A stretch of 62,625 bases of DNA from Zygnema cylindricum. Its lineage: Eukaryota > Streptophyta > Zygnematophyceae > Zygnematales > Zygnemataceae. Position 1 is the stretch's first letter. Each line of letters opens with the position of its first letter. Position numbers and translations under genes: made by a program. The stretch covers positions 130,055 to 192,679 of the forward strand of contig JBBHKE010000864.1 in the NCBI GenBank assembly GCA_037447655.1, given 5' to 3'. This document shows, one piece after another, positions 1 to 10,565 of the stretch. Below the pieces are notes generated by a model, which saw only the letters and a list, made by a program, of their open reading frames with translations, made no database searches and had not been told where the DNA came from.

Positions 1-240
1 TTAAACGGTAACGGAACAGATTTTTATACGTGGCATGCCACGCTATATAAAGTCCATAAAATAATACAGTATGTTATAAAGTACTATTGTATGCATACTG
101 TATATTTTTTAAGTTATCGCCGATATGGAATTTGTTGGTCCCAGACCGATATATCGGAATCTCTGACCGTTCGATAACCGATAACTATCGGTATCGCTGA
201 TATCGCGATAAGTTTTTTACCGATACACAACACTAGTATT
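1..240. other. Non-coding AT-rich edge of window
   Basis: I see no gene. The stretch 115-230 has several overlapping CGATA/TATCG half-palindromes, probably part of a repeat that continues to the left of the window. Confidence 0.4.
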
Positions 241-248
241 TTAATCTA

Positions 249-1135
249 TCACCCCCACTCCGTCTTTAGAAGGAAGCCGCCGTTGGAAACGCCATAAATT
301 CCGCCGCTCGCCGCTACACCGCGAATCGTTATAAGTGTCAAAGTCACTAATTTGGGTTCTTAAAAATTTTCTTTTTTTTTTCAAATAGGATACATGATTT
401 TCATTTTTCCTTAACGTTAATTAAGGTACCGTACAAAATAAAGTAAAGCCCGAAAGTACAATAAAATATAGATAGTGTGGTGTACGATCGATGTCATACC
501 GTACATAACTGTATCTTTTCAAGTGAAAATTTACAAAAAAATGAATAAAATCAGACGCGCACGCATAGGAACGTTCACTCAAAAAAAAAGGGATTAGCTT
601 GACACGTAAACTAGTATAGCATGTACGGATATTTTAAATTCGCGACGGCGTACCATTTCTAATATTTTGTACGTATATATATATTAATGAATATAATCGT
701 ACGGCGAATATCCCATTTTTGCTGTTCCCGAATTAGCATAAACGTTGAAATTAGAATACACATTTTTTTTTTTAATATTTCAAATTCTTAATTAGCATCA
801 ATTACGGTAAGTTTTCTTCAATTCTATTTAAACTTTGACACTAATAACGATTTGTGGTGTAGTAGCTTGCACTTTTCAGTTTTGCTTAATTTGCGCGCGC
901 CCGCGAGCGTATTTTTATATGTCCTCCACTCCGTTTTCAGATGGAAGCCGCCATTGAAGACGTCGTAAATTCCGCCGCTCGCCACTAGTTTATTGCACTT
1001 TTCAGTTTTGCTTAATTTGCGCGCGGCCGCGCGTGTATTTTTATTTGTCCTCCACTCCGTTTTCATAAGGAAGCCCCCATTGGAGACACCGTAAATTCCG
1101 TCGCTCGCCGCTAGTTTGTTGCACTTTTGAGTTTT
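249..1135. repeat. Diverged ~125-bp tandem repeat interrupted by a MITE
   Basis: Three copies of a unit containing 'CCACTCCGTTTTCA', 'GGAAGCCGCC' and 'AATTCCGCCGCTCGCC' begin near 249, 921 and 1046; the last two are spaced 125 bp. The first copy is split after CGCTA by the MITE at 315-861. The minus-strand open frame across copies 2 and 3 is a translated repeat, not a gene. Confidence 0.8.
315..861. mobile_element. TA-flanked MITE (Stowaway/mariner-like), copy 1
   Basis: The element lies between TA dinucleotides (315-316 and 860-861). Its ends are inverted: CACCGCGAATCGTTAT on the left, and the right end reads ATAACGATTTGTGGTG. There is no coding capacity. The tandem-repeat copies around it provide unoccupied versions of the site (CGCTAGTTT against CGCTA-element-TAGTAG), which fits a 2-bp TA target duplication as in Tc1/mariner-type MITEs. 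Related copies lie at 48774-49310 and 60529-60733. Confidence 0.8.
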
Positions 1136-3594
1136 TTAGAGTATTGAATATTTAACAAATTTGAAATTTGAAAGTTAATAAAAAGTACGAATTTTACGAC
1201 GAAATTTATAAAATTTGAAATTGTTTTATGCGCACTCTACGTAGTATTCGTTAGTTTACTCCGTGCGTTTTATGCGCATAGGACATCTATGTTTCCAACG
1301 CTAAAAACAAAAATACAGTACTTCACAACGAAAATAAACCGGTGTGAAACAACCAGTACTAAAATACAGTTGACATCCCCTGGTTAGGTAATATAATCGT
1401 TCGAATGATTAAATGCAGATTAAATGACCGTTAGCGTTGGAATATTTATATTTGTTTAAAAATTATAAGCTATAAGTTTAAAGGTTAATCTCAAAGTGGA
1501 CGCATGCAATAATTTTTGCAACTTTTTACAATGTTGCGATCAAATTTTAAAATTTATTTGCACATTGGATTTTCATCGAAACAAACGTACTTTACATCAT
1601 TGTATTGGATGTTAAAGTTCTAAATATTTGATCATCGATGTGGAAATTGAATATCTATTAAAACGACCAATTGGAAATATCATTCGTTTTATAATTTATT
1701 CAATTTTTTATTTTTGAAGGCCAACCACGAATTCCACAGTGACGACCTTCGATTTTGAAAAATATAGTTTAAATTCCACATTTACTAGGTTTCGCAAATA
1801 CAATTTTAAATATTTTTTAGGTTTCAATCATTCAAATTAACATTGTAAGCACGTGGAAAGATAAAACCATTAACTGTGTCGCGACACATGTTTATTTGTG
1901 TTATTTATAGTCTTTTGCAAGTTATTGAAAAAGGTTAAAAAGAGATTTTAACATATAATAGTAAAATATTATCGTTTATTCAATAACATGTTTGACATGT
2001 ATCATTTAAAACCAACCATGTTAAAAAGCTCGACCAAGTTTCCACCAGATTCTCACCTCGTCATACATTAATGGGGTACAGTCGACCATGAAGTTTACTC
2101 AATTTTCTTAAATGTCGCCGAAAAACCCTTGCATGTGTCGTCCAAAATGGATCTAATCAATCTATCAAGTTTTTCACATACGCCATTTAAACATTGGGGG
2201 TGCCAACTGGAGATGCGAATAATAATACAAAAAATAGAGTGTGTGTATAAACAACTGACAAAATATTTGGTCTCATTTCGAGGCGACAAGTATTTGGTAT
2301 ATCGACAAGCATTTCGATATTTTTCCCCCCCAACCATTAAAAGGACCAGCGAGCTTGTCTTTCAAAATCTTATTGGTTTTCCTCCGCCAACATGTCTTTG
2401 ATGCCCTCTAAAAACCCACGTTACTCATAACATGTTTGTTATGGCATATACTAAAACTTTAACTTTTAAATATTTTTGAACTAATCATTACACATCAACA
2501 AACTTTACTATAGTGTTATCCCATATGAGTGTTTGGGTCGTGATTGTTTTGGTGAGCGATAAAGTGTTATATTTATATGTTTTAACATGTTAATTTCTTC
2601 AAATTTTTGAAAATTTGTGTTTTTTAAAGTTTATTTTCTCCGATAGTTTATTTTATGTATGCTGGTGTGTTTTACCCAATATGGGTCATGTATTAAAAAC
2701 TATTATTTGGTTAGATTAGTAAGGTCGTATAACCAAAACTTAAGGGAATAAATTATACCACAAAGGCTTGTTAGTTGATCATTTTCTAAGTTGGTTTAAA
2801 ATATTGCGATGGAAATCAACAAATATTGTTTATTATTCAATGTTTATTTTTTGATGTCGTTGTAAATACTCTGTAATTTGATGGTTTTTCCATTAAATGC
2901 AAAATTTTATAAACTATCCATTACAAATTATAAATCAAATGGATGAAACACGAAAATACTCATATGAAATGAAAGAGCTTTGAAAAAAACAAATTTTGAC
3001 GATATTTTGGCGTATTTTGATGGCACATTGAGCGAGAATAAATTACGATGACTCATTAGAATGGTCATTATCTGGCTATAGACAAACGCAAATATTTTGC
3101 AAGTCTTTGTCAATCTGAAAAAGATATCGACGTGTTTTCCATGATGGTTTAGAAGCTTTGTTGAGGTATTACACAGTTAAGCTAAATTAAAGAAGTAAGT
3201 TGTGGCATTTTTATATTGAGGTTTATGTTAACATGATGGTAAATGCTTAAGTTGCTACATTTACTTTTATTATATCGCTTAAGATCATGTTGCGCATGTT
3301 TGCAAAAACCACTATGCTATCATACCGCCGTATATAAAGTTAATATGTTGGTTGGTATCCCAAGACCCAATTAATGTGGTACGATGCGATGCAATATCTT
3401 GAAAAGTAACAATATAACAATATAAAACTTGAAAAAATAGGTAGTAGTGTACCGATCATATGGCAATAACATGGATATCGAACTCCATAAAATCAAATAA
3501 CAATTACTTCCAACAAGCATGACTTTGTTCGTCATGATTAGACGAAAAAAATCGGAGAAATTGCAAGTTTTTTTTTTCCTTTTAAGCTTTGGTC
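1136..3594. other. AT-rich stretch without a recognisable gene
   Basis: About 2.4 kb of AT-rich sequence. Open frames on both strands around 2.1-2.4 kb and 2.9-3.1 kb are under 91 codons and show no recognisable domain. I see no repeat ends or RNA gene. Confidence 0.5.
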
Positions 3595-4432
3595 TTAGGG
3601 TACTTTCGCATGTAACTGAAACTTAGTGTTGTTATTTTGTTTTTTAGCGAAGATTCACTTTCAGAGCATTCGGATGTAAACGCAAATAACTTGTTACTTA
3701 GAATAATGACTTACGTAAACGTGTACGAAACAATGTGACAGTTGAAGTGGTACACAAAATGAGGCGAAACTTCCACTCGGCTTCAATTTCAGGCGTCTTT
3801 CCGCAAGCTGTACAGTTTTTGTGACTTTGTAATGTACGTATGCCACATTGTCGACGTGTCGAAACCCTAAAATACCTTTCGCTGTCGCACAGGAATGCGG
3901 TATCCTTTTTCGTCTTCCCACTTGCTGACAGGTGCCCAATGTTTTTCCTTTGCCGTATGTGTGAAGACACATGTGTTCGAAAGAGGGGGCTTACGACAAC
4001 CCCTGTACGGAAATCAGCGCATGGAAAACAACACGCACAGACTGGAAACTTGTTGTGTGCTTTTTTTTTTATACTCCGCGCACAAAAAATGAAAAAACTT
4101 ATGATATGTGCGAGAGCATCTGACTATTCGCTCACATCATGGAAATTTATTTAAAATCACCTCGCGAGGTGATTTTACATAAAGTTTGAAGATGAGCCGA
4201 AAGGATGCGAAAATGGGTAATGTGCTAAACGACAAACTGCATTGCGGTAGACGACAAACTGCATTGCGGTAGACGACCATCTACAGTACATGTAGAGTTT
4301 CCAGGTAACGCAACTTGTACGGCGGTAATTTCAATTTTCTGGTACGGCTGCGGATTTTCTCGTTTTTTTCTAAGCTATGGAGGAAAACGACAGAAAATAA
4401 CTGTAACTTTAGCGCATGCGAAAGTACCCTTA
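3595..4432. mobile_element. PIF/Harbinger-like TIR element (non-autonomous)
   Basis: A perfect 15-bp terminal inverted repeat, GGGTACTTTCGCATG and its complement, bounds 3598-4429. It is flanked on both sides by TTA, the 3-bp TWA target typical of PIF/Harbinger elements. Inside are a 24-bp perfect palindrome and a 22-bp tandem duplication (ACAAACTGCATTGCGGTAG core) near 4230-4275. The overlapping short open frames have no domain and there is no transposase. Confidence 0.8.
4153..4176. repeat. 24-bp perfect palindrome
   Basis: AAAATCACCTCG is followed immediately by its exact reverse complement. A partial copy (AAATCACCTCGCGA) occurs near 19371. Confidence 0.9.
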
Positions 4433-4462
4433 GTCTAAATGGAATCTTGTGAGATGTTCCAC

Positions 4463-4843
4463 TAAGGGCGTTTCCCCATGTGTTCAAGTAAGGGTTTTTT
4501 TCCGTCGTTTTCACAAAAAATGGGACTTGTAACGAGAAAATAATACGCCGTACGAAAAATGGGCAAAAACACAAGTACATTTTTTGTCTTCTTGGAACTT
4601 GGAGGGTACGACAATTTGGCGTTATTATCATCGCGACCCACTTCCAGCTCATCTTCACACTTGCACTGGAATCAAATCGCGACCTGATTTTTATCAAAAT
4701 ACTACCCTATTGACGAATAGAAAACTTGTATTGCACGTGTCAAACGTTTTCGAAAAAAAATGCACGAAGGAAAGTACACGCTATTTTTTTCACTCCTCGT
4801 CACGCGCATGCACATAAGAAAATGACAAACATGTACGGAAAAA
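4463..4843. mobile_element. Harbinger-like MITE, left part (copy C), cut by gap
   Basis: After TAA the sequence starts GGGCGTTTCCCCATGTG and matches, over about 380 bp, the left parts of the elements at 9275 and 47826, including the GGGTTTTTTTCCGTCG run and a TACGACAATTTGGCG stretch. It runs into the assembly gap, so the right end is not seen. Confidence 0.75.
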
Positions 4844-4853
4844 NNNNNNNNNN
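4844..4853. other. Assembly gap (10 N)
   Basis: Ten undetermined bases. Both sides look like different repeat ends, so the true missing length may be larger. Confidence 1.
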
Positions 4854-4906
4854 CTTCTAAGAACAAAACCCTCTTGTATGCCTAATAGCGATTCACAGTG
4901 TAGTTA
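4854..4906. mobile_element. Right end of a TA-type MITE
   Basis: CTAATAGCGATTCACAGTGTAG resembles the right terminus of the TA MITE family (AATAACGATTAGCGGTGTA). The rest of the copy is lost in the gap. Confidence 0.5.
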
Positions 4907-6834
4907 TGAATGTTAATAGTATTAACACATAGTACATTAATATTGGTATGTTCTCCCAAAACAAGAATCTTCCACCCTGGCTCATGCTTTTTATTATATC
5001 CGAAAATCACCCTAGTTTTTGACAATATACACTAAGCTCTCAAATAGCATGGAACCAAACTACGATAATGGCATGTGTACTTGATAAGTGTCTTTAAAAC
5101 ATATTACAATCAAGGAAAAACACAGACATAATTTTCTTTTTTAATATGATCTTGTAATAACCGAAATTATGGCCTAAAAAGGGCAATTAAACCTACACAA
5201 AACCCCAACATCAAGTCAATTGTCACCACCTACACCTCTACCCATAGTTTTATTCATATGTCATACTACATTTAGTTGCCTTTTTTCTTAAGTATAAACA
5301 ATAAACAGAGTGGACTATAATTTGTTACATTTTTTTTTTTGAATCTAAAAGTCCACAAAAGCCTTTCTTTTAGAATCCCTAATTTTGTGGTAAACTCCGA
5401 AAAAAAGATGTCAGCTATAGAATTTGGAAAAAGATCACTTGAAGACTACCGACATCATCTATGGAGGAAATTTTAGAAAAACTTGACTGTTTCTTTTTGT
5501 TGTTGTTGTTGTTGTTGTTTTTTTTCAACGCGGTAAACAGTGTTAGAAATGCAACTTTTGTTATTTTGGAGCCTTGTCGTTGTCTTTTGTTAGCTTTTTC
5601 GTTGTTTTGTGTTATTTAAAAAAGGCTTTGTTGCTAGAAAAAATAGATGGTTGCAGCCTTTGGATAGCTTCTAGGTTTTTTTAGTATTTCTTTAAGAAGT
5701 TTTTTTATCAATTCAAGAGATTGTTTAAAAAAAAAAAAAATCTGTATTATAGTCGAAGAAAAACATAATTAGCAGATTGTTTGAAAACGTCGAGAATTGA
5801 TATCTGTATCAGAAATCTTGAGCATTTTTATACATTTTAGAGCGAACACGTTCCTTGTAATTTGTGTTTAAGGAAACTGCACCTTGCAACGATATTAGTG
5901 TTAATGTATTTTTCGACCGTTAAATACATTTTCTTCCTGCACACTTGTCGAATCATTAATCTGGCGGTTGAGATGGAAAGGTAAAGTTTTAACCTTCCAA
6001 TTGGCGGTTTTCAGACACATGTGCAGAGAAAAGTTGATTTACATGGTGGAAATAGCATTAAAGCTAACACTCAACTTTTTTTTCTCCGTGCACACCTCAC
6101 TGATAACCGCCAATCGGAAGGTAAACAACTTACCTTTCCATCGCAACTGAGGAATAATCATCCTAAGTGTAATGAGTTTAAATTCTGAAAATAACATTCA
6201 AGCTAGTAGCGATAAACGGTGCCACACATTGTTGTTGCTATTCCACAATCAATTATTTTTTATACACTTCCTTTTCCTCCTACGTTTCAGTGTTGTTCCA
6301 AAGCAATTTAACCAATAAAATCCGCAATTTTTTTTCCAAGATGTTTCCTTTTTACAACATGTGACGCCATTGTTCCAAAAAAAAAAGATGGTCGAAAAAA
6401 TCCACACTTTTTTTAGAGCATTTCTTTTGCACGGCAAGTTTTAGTGATGGCAAGAAATTGGTACAGTTTTCTCCACAATTTTTAAGTTTTTGAGTTTTCA
6501 CTATCAAATATTTTCAAAAGTTCCTTTTTACCATGTTTTAATGTTGTTTTGAATAAAATTTGGCTATCGACAATTCACACTATTTTTAAACACTTCCTCT
6601 TTCATGGCATGTTTTTGGTGTTGTTATATTTTAGCATTTGTCGCCAAGATAATTCAGGATTTAGGGTTTTTACCGACAAATATTTCCAATTTTTTTTTTT
6701 TTGTAAACCTAAACTTCCTTTTTTTAAATTAAACTTCCTTTTATAACCTTAAGCTTGCTTTTTCAAACTTCTTTTCCATGGCAAATGTTATTGTTATTCC
6801 AAAGCAAACTATAATAAGGTTTAGCATTTTTCTC
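4907..6834. other. AT-rich stretch, probable intron/intergenic, no gene seen
   Basis: It contains a short (TTG)n microsatellite near 5497-5518, poly-A/T runs and the large inverted repeat at 5965-6149. If the M16 gene continues leftward, this may be its intron. I looked on the minus strand for an exon continuing the peptidase (beginning Glu-His) and did not find one. Confidence 0.5.
5965..6149. repeat. 50-bp imperfect inverted repeat (hairpin)
   Basis: The left arm, 5965-6014, contains GATGGAAAGGTAA and ATTGGCGGTT. The right arm, 6100-6149, is its reverse complement with a few mismatches; the loop is about 85 bp. Each arm has a smaller internal inverted repeat (GGAAAGGT/ACCTTCC). It could be a small MITE or a hairpin-RNA source. 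Confidence 0.75.
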
Positions 6835-7200
6835 CAGGGTTAGTGTAGGGTTAGGATGAGGATTAGGGTTAAGGTCAGGTTAGGTCGAGGTTAGGCTTAG
6901 GAGGTTAGGGTCAGGAGGTAAGAGTTAGGGTTAAGGGTCGGGATTACATTAGATTTAGGCTTATGGTTAGGCTTAGGGTTAGACATACGATTGGGATTAG
7001 GATTAGAATTAAGTTTGGCTAGGGTTAAAGTTAGGATTAGGGTTAGGGTTAGGGTTAGAGTTAGGATTAGGGTTAGGGGTTGGTTAGGGTTAGAGTTAGG
7101 ATCAGGGTTGTGATTAGGAATGGGGTTAGGGTATTGGCTAAGGACTAGGGTTCGATTTTGGGATCAGGTTAGGGTTAGAGAGATATGGTTTAGGGTTGTC
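6835..7200. repeat. Telomere-like degenerate TTAGGG array
   Basis: Dozens of GGTTAGGG, TTAGGATTAGGG and related hexamers occur on the plus strand, most regular at 7025-7080. On the minus (gene) strand they read CCCTAA and lie in the first intron of the M16 peptidase gene. The array is too degenerate to be a working telomere. Confidence 0.85.
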
Positions 7201-7218
7201 CAAGATTAGGGTTTTCAC

Positions 7219-7950
7219 CAACAGATGAGCCAGTCCTGTGACGCCGTCGACTTCGTCTGACGCGCCGACATCAGCATACACGTGGCACGACACTATAGGT
7301 GCCACGTGGCGCTCCACCACCACCCACCGCATCCCATTGGCCAGAGAAAACGACTGCACACGTGCCTTCAGAGACTTCAGGGCCGTTTTTTCCTCTGTCG
7401 TAGACCCCCTTTGGACCCCTTGGACTTGGTTTGTCAAGTTTGGAATCGTTTCCGAAGCTTCCGAGAAAGGGGTGGCTGTCGGCTGGATTTCCGTACAGGT
7501 GACAGGTGTCACAACAACAGCTGTCGCTGTGACAGCTGTCATAGAGAGAGCAGTTCGTCGGGTCAGAAGTGCCGCGTGGCTCTCGGCTTCACCACGTGGA
7601 GTTTTTTTTTTGGACACGTGGTGCGCAGATTGCGGGTTGCCACGTGGCAGAAGGGGAGGAGAAGGAGAAGGAGGAAGAGAAGGAGAAAGAGGAGGAGAAA
7701 GAGAAGGAGGAGGTGGAGGAAAAGAGGGCGGGGAGAAAAAGCTTTGTCTTTTTGAGTTTTCAAGGGATTTGTCATTTTCAGGCTCCAGTTGGCAGCTCGT
7801 ACGGAATCTGCCACATGTCTGAGAAGAAGAAAATAGCCGAGGGGAGAAATGTTGCCACGTGGCAGATTTCCGCCAAGTGGCAGTTACAGGTGGAATTTCT
7901 TTGAGAGGAAAGAGAGGAGAAGGAGAGGGCAGAAAGACAGCCATGGCCAT
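7219..7950 (-). CDS. M16-family zinc metallopeptidase, first exon (plastid-type presequence)
   Basis: The 244-codon exon starts at the ATG at 7950 (a second ATG lies two codons later). Residues 1-80 are rich in Ser, Arg and Pro and poor in acidic residues, as in a transit peptide. A polyproline/serine stretch follows (about 75-100), then an Ala/Thr/Val-rich segment. The C-terminal part matches the start of M16 (pitrilysin/insulinase) peptidases: ANGMRWVVVERHVAPIVS, then DVGASDEVDGVTGLAHLL. Family members continue Glu-His, completing the zinc motif HxxEH; here a GTGAAA splice donor follows LL at 7218, so the motif is split by a phase-0 intron. The next exon is not in the window or not recognisable. 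The exon is much more GC-rich than its flanks. M16 enzymes degrade or process peptides; organelle location is inferred from the presequence. Confidence 0.8.
7279..7861. promoter_or_regulatory. Cluster of six CACGTG (G-box) palindromes inside the M16 exon
   Basis: CACGTG occurs at 7279, 7303, 7593, 7615, 7641 and 7856; three copies sit in the longer palindrome GCCACGTGGC. By chance about 0.14 would be expected in 583 bp. G-boxes bind plant bZIP/bHLH factors, but a role within coding sequence is inference. Confidence 0.55.
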
Positions 7951-8215
7951 GGAGCACGTTCACCGGGATTACCTTAATTAATGTGGATTCAAAAACTTAT
8001 GTGAATTATACAATTCAACTAGTAAAGCTCCTAAAAAGAACACAACTTACATTTCTTTTCGATTTTTCTTTTATTTCTTTTCGAACGCTACATATTGAAT
8101 AATATTGACGAGAAAAGGACGGATGACTGGAGGATCCGAGAGGGTTTAGCAGAAATTGGCAGCCATGGTTAATCGATTTGGTAGCTATGGTTTTGAAAAC
8201 GAACGAGAAAAACGT
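7951..8215. other. Upstream region of the M16 gene
   Basis: AT-rich sequence between the ATG at 7950 and the minisatellite, presumably 5' UTR and proximal promoter of the minus-strand gene. I could not place a convincing TATA box or transcription start. Confidence 0.4.
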
Positions 8216-8427
8216 GCGAGAATTCAAATTGAAATTCGGTGCGAGAAATTCATAGCGAAATTCAGTGCGAGAATTGAAAGCGAAATTCAGTGCGAGAATT
8301 GAAAGCGAAATTCAGTGCGAGAATTCAAAGCGAAATTCAGTGCGAGAATTGAAAGCGAAATTCAGTGCGAGAATTCAAAGCGAGATTCAGTGCGAGAATT
8401 CAAAGCGAAATTCAGTGCGAGAATTCA
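8216..8427. repeat. 25-bp minisatellite, about 8.5 copies
   Basis: The unit is GCGAGAATTCAAA plus GCGAAATTCAGT, repeated from 8216, 8241, 8267 and then every 25 bp, with a C/G alternation at one position. It lies about 270 bp upstream of the M16 start. The half-unit is the complement of the 12-bp unit in the LRR gene intron at 50697-50890. Confidence 0.9.
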
Positions 8428-8571
8428 TGTAAAGTGAGGAGCCTACAAAACGCGCCGCCCATCAAAACATTCGGCGGCATTTCATTGCTAACAGATTGGA
8501 ACATGTTTAAGCTTCCCAAAAAACGCCCTAACTTATCAGGGGTGTCCCCATGTAATCCTTACTTTAAAGAA

Positions 8572-9249
8572 TTAGGGTGCGTCTCCATGTGCCAAAGTAA
8601 GGGTTTTTTTCTGTCGTTTTCTTGTAAAGCTTAGAGCCGTACCGCGTAAGTTTCAACCGTACAGAAAAATAGAAAAAAGGAGAAGTACATTTTGCGTCAT
8701 CGTCTAATTTAGGATGTACTACATGTTGTCGTCTTCTGTTCTTCGACCCACGGCCACACCAAAAAACGTCAATCTTCAAACTTTTCTTTAAAACACAAGG
8801 ACGATGTGTTTTAAAACAAAGTATTTTCAAAAAACAAATAGGCGCAAGTATTTGCACGTGTAAAAAATTTTACAAAAATTTCAAACGAATTCAAGCGACA
8901 GCAAAAAGGAACACTATTCGTTATGTTTTGTCCTTTTGCGTTCAGGGACGACGAGGCAAAGTACACAATTTGTTTGGATTTGTCCGTTTGCACCTGGTAC
9001 AGATTTTATTTCGCCAGGTGTCTTAAGATTCCGATGCCATTTCACGTCGAGCGGACAGGCGACGCAAAGGGCATAAGTGCATAGTCTTCAACCGTGAAAG
9101 GGCACAGGCTCGAAGGCGGTACGTCTACAATGTCACAAAAACTCTTGCAAAGCCACAAGCAGTTACAAAAAATAACGCGCGTCATCACAGATTGTAGACG
9201 TTGACAACCGTCACTAGCATTGTCAGCGTATACAATCGTCACACCCTTA
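8572..9249. mobile_element. Harbinger-like MITE (copy E)
   Basis: TTA-GGGTGCGTCTCCATG begins at 8572 and the right end reads CGTCACACCC-TTA at 9249. The left interior resembles 26880-26990 (CAACCGTAC, then GACCCACGG). The TIR is short and imperfect, so boundaries are less certain than for the other copies. Confidence 0.55.
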
Positions 9250-9583
9250 AGTAACTATATCATTGTTACACTTAGGGCGTGTTCCCATGTGTTCAAGTAA
9301 GGATTTTTTTCCGTCGGTTTCACAAAAAAATGGGACTTCCAACGATAATATATTACGCCGTACGAAAAATGGGCAAAAACACAAGGACATTTTGCATCAT
9401 CTTGGAACTTGGAAGGTACGACGATTTGGCGTTATTATCATCGCGACCCACTTCAAGCTCATTTTCACACTTATAATGGAATCAAATCGCGATCTGATTT
9501 TAACCAAGAAACACCCTATCGAAAAATAGAAAGAAGGTATTGCACGCATGAAACGTCTTCGATTTTTTTTGAACAAGGGAGAG

Positions 9584-10551
9584 TGTAACAGCAATAACGG
9601 ATCGAACTTGTTTATAAAGGGGTATTTAGGTATTATGATTATAGAGTACTAAATTTGGTAGACGTCCGCGAAAGAATCACGCTATTTGGAGTTATATTTT
9701 AAAAGTTATAGCGATGGGTATATTTAGGTGACAGCGTGGGGTCTAAATAACAAGTGGGTATCATTGAAACGGGTTAAGGGTCAAATTAGAACCGAAATTA
9801 CGCGTGTTGGTTTCATAAAGTTTTGACGAGACGTTTAGTATGCACCGTGTTTCGTTTCGTACAAATTTTAGTACGAAACGTCACTTTTACTTAAGGGAAT
9901 TTCGTAGGAAGTTTCGCGTGCGAAATTTGTTACGCACGATCGTGCGAAGTCGCGTTTCGTTTGGCGCGCACTTTTGCACGAAATGTTACGTAGTGAAACG
10001 TAACGTTTGATTGGTTAGTAAAGTGCTAAGTAGTTAGTAAGAGATTTCGCACGTTTTTGCATTAGTCAGTCTGAGTCTTTGCTGATCAATGACTGGCCCG
10101 GGTAAAAGCCTGTTAAAACAGAGCGTTGACTCTGGCCTGGCGAGTCCAAGGCGATGATGGATAAATAGTGAAGTGTAAGAGGAGAGTAGACATCTTTTCC
10201 TTTGGAAAAATTTGTGGAAATTCCGGCTGATCTTGGTCTTGAGTGATTAATACCAAATTGGAGAAAATGCATTTTGCATTGAAATCTTTTACTAACTAAA
10301 TAGTGTTTTGGTAGTTAAGAGATATAATTATTAAGAGTGGAGAGTAGTGGAAAACACTTTAATAAGAAGGTTTTAGCCACGAGGGCAAGAGACCAAGCTA
10401 ATATTATGTGGACAGAAGCTTTTTCTAATTTAAAGTTTATCCTTATGTGAGTGCTGTCCAATGTGGATGTGTATTTTCCAATGTGTGGAATGTGTGGTTG
10501 GGATTGTTTGTAGTAATGGGATTTTTGTGAGAGGTAGGAGATCCTGTTACA
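9584..10551 (+). repeat. Gypsy-1 5' LTR
   Basis: 968 bp, TG...CA. It contains a perfect 10-bp hairpin (CGTTTCGTAC, 9853-9862, with its complement at 9871-9880) and further CGTTTCG/CGAAACG motifs at 9900-10000. The short open frame inside on the minus strand occurs in both LTRs and is not a gene. Confidence 0.95.
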
Positions 10552-10553
10552 TA

Positions 10554-10565
10554 TGGTATCAGAGC
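10554..10565 (+). promoter_or_regulatory. Gypsy-1 primer-binding site
   Basis: TGGTATCAGAGC, complementary to the 3' end of initiator methionine tRNA, two bases after the 5' LTR. Confidence 0.95.

Noticed and set aside
3694-4154. Overlapping open frames on both strands of about 90-104 codons
   Set aside because: They lie inside a Harbinger-like MITE with defined ends and show no protein domain.
6835-7200. A chromosome end
   Set aside because: The array is degenerate and is followed on both sides by ordinary sequence, including a gene exon.
7238-7904. Several plus-strand open frames opposite the M16 exon
   Set aside because: They come from the GC- and GA-rich complement of the exon. The minus-strand frame has the peptidase motif, a good start and a splice donor.
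7563-7963. Alternative minus-strand frames rich in Leu and Phe
   Set aside because: They are out-of-frame readings of the polyproline/serine-coding stretch.
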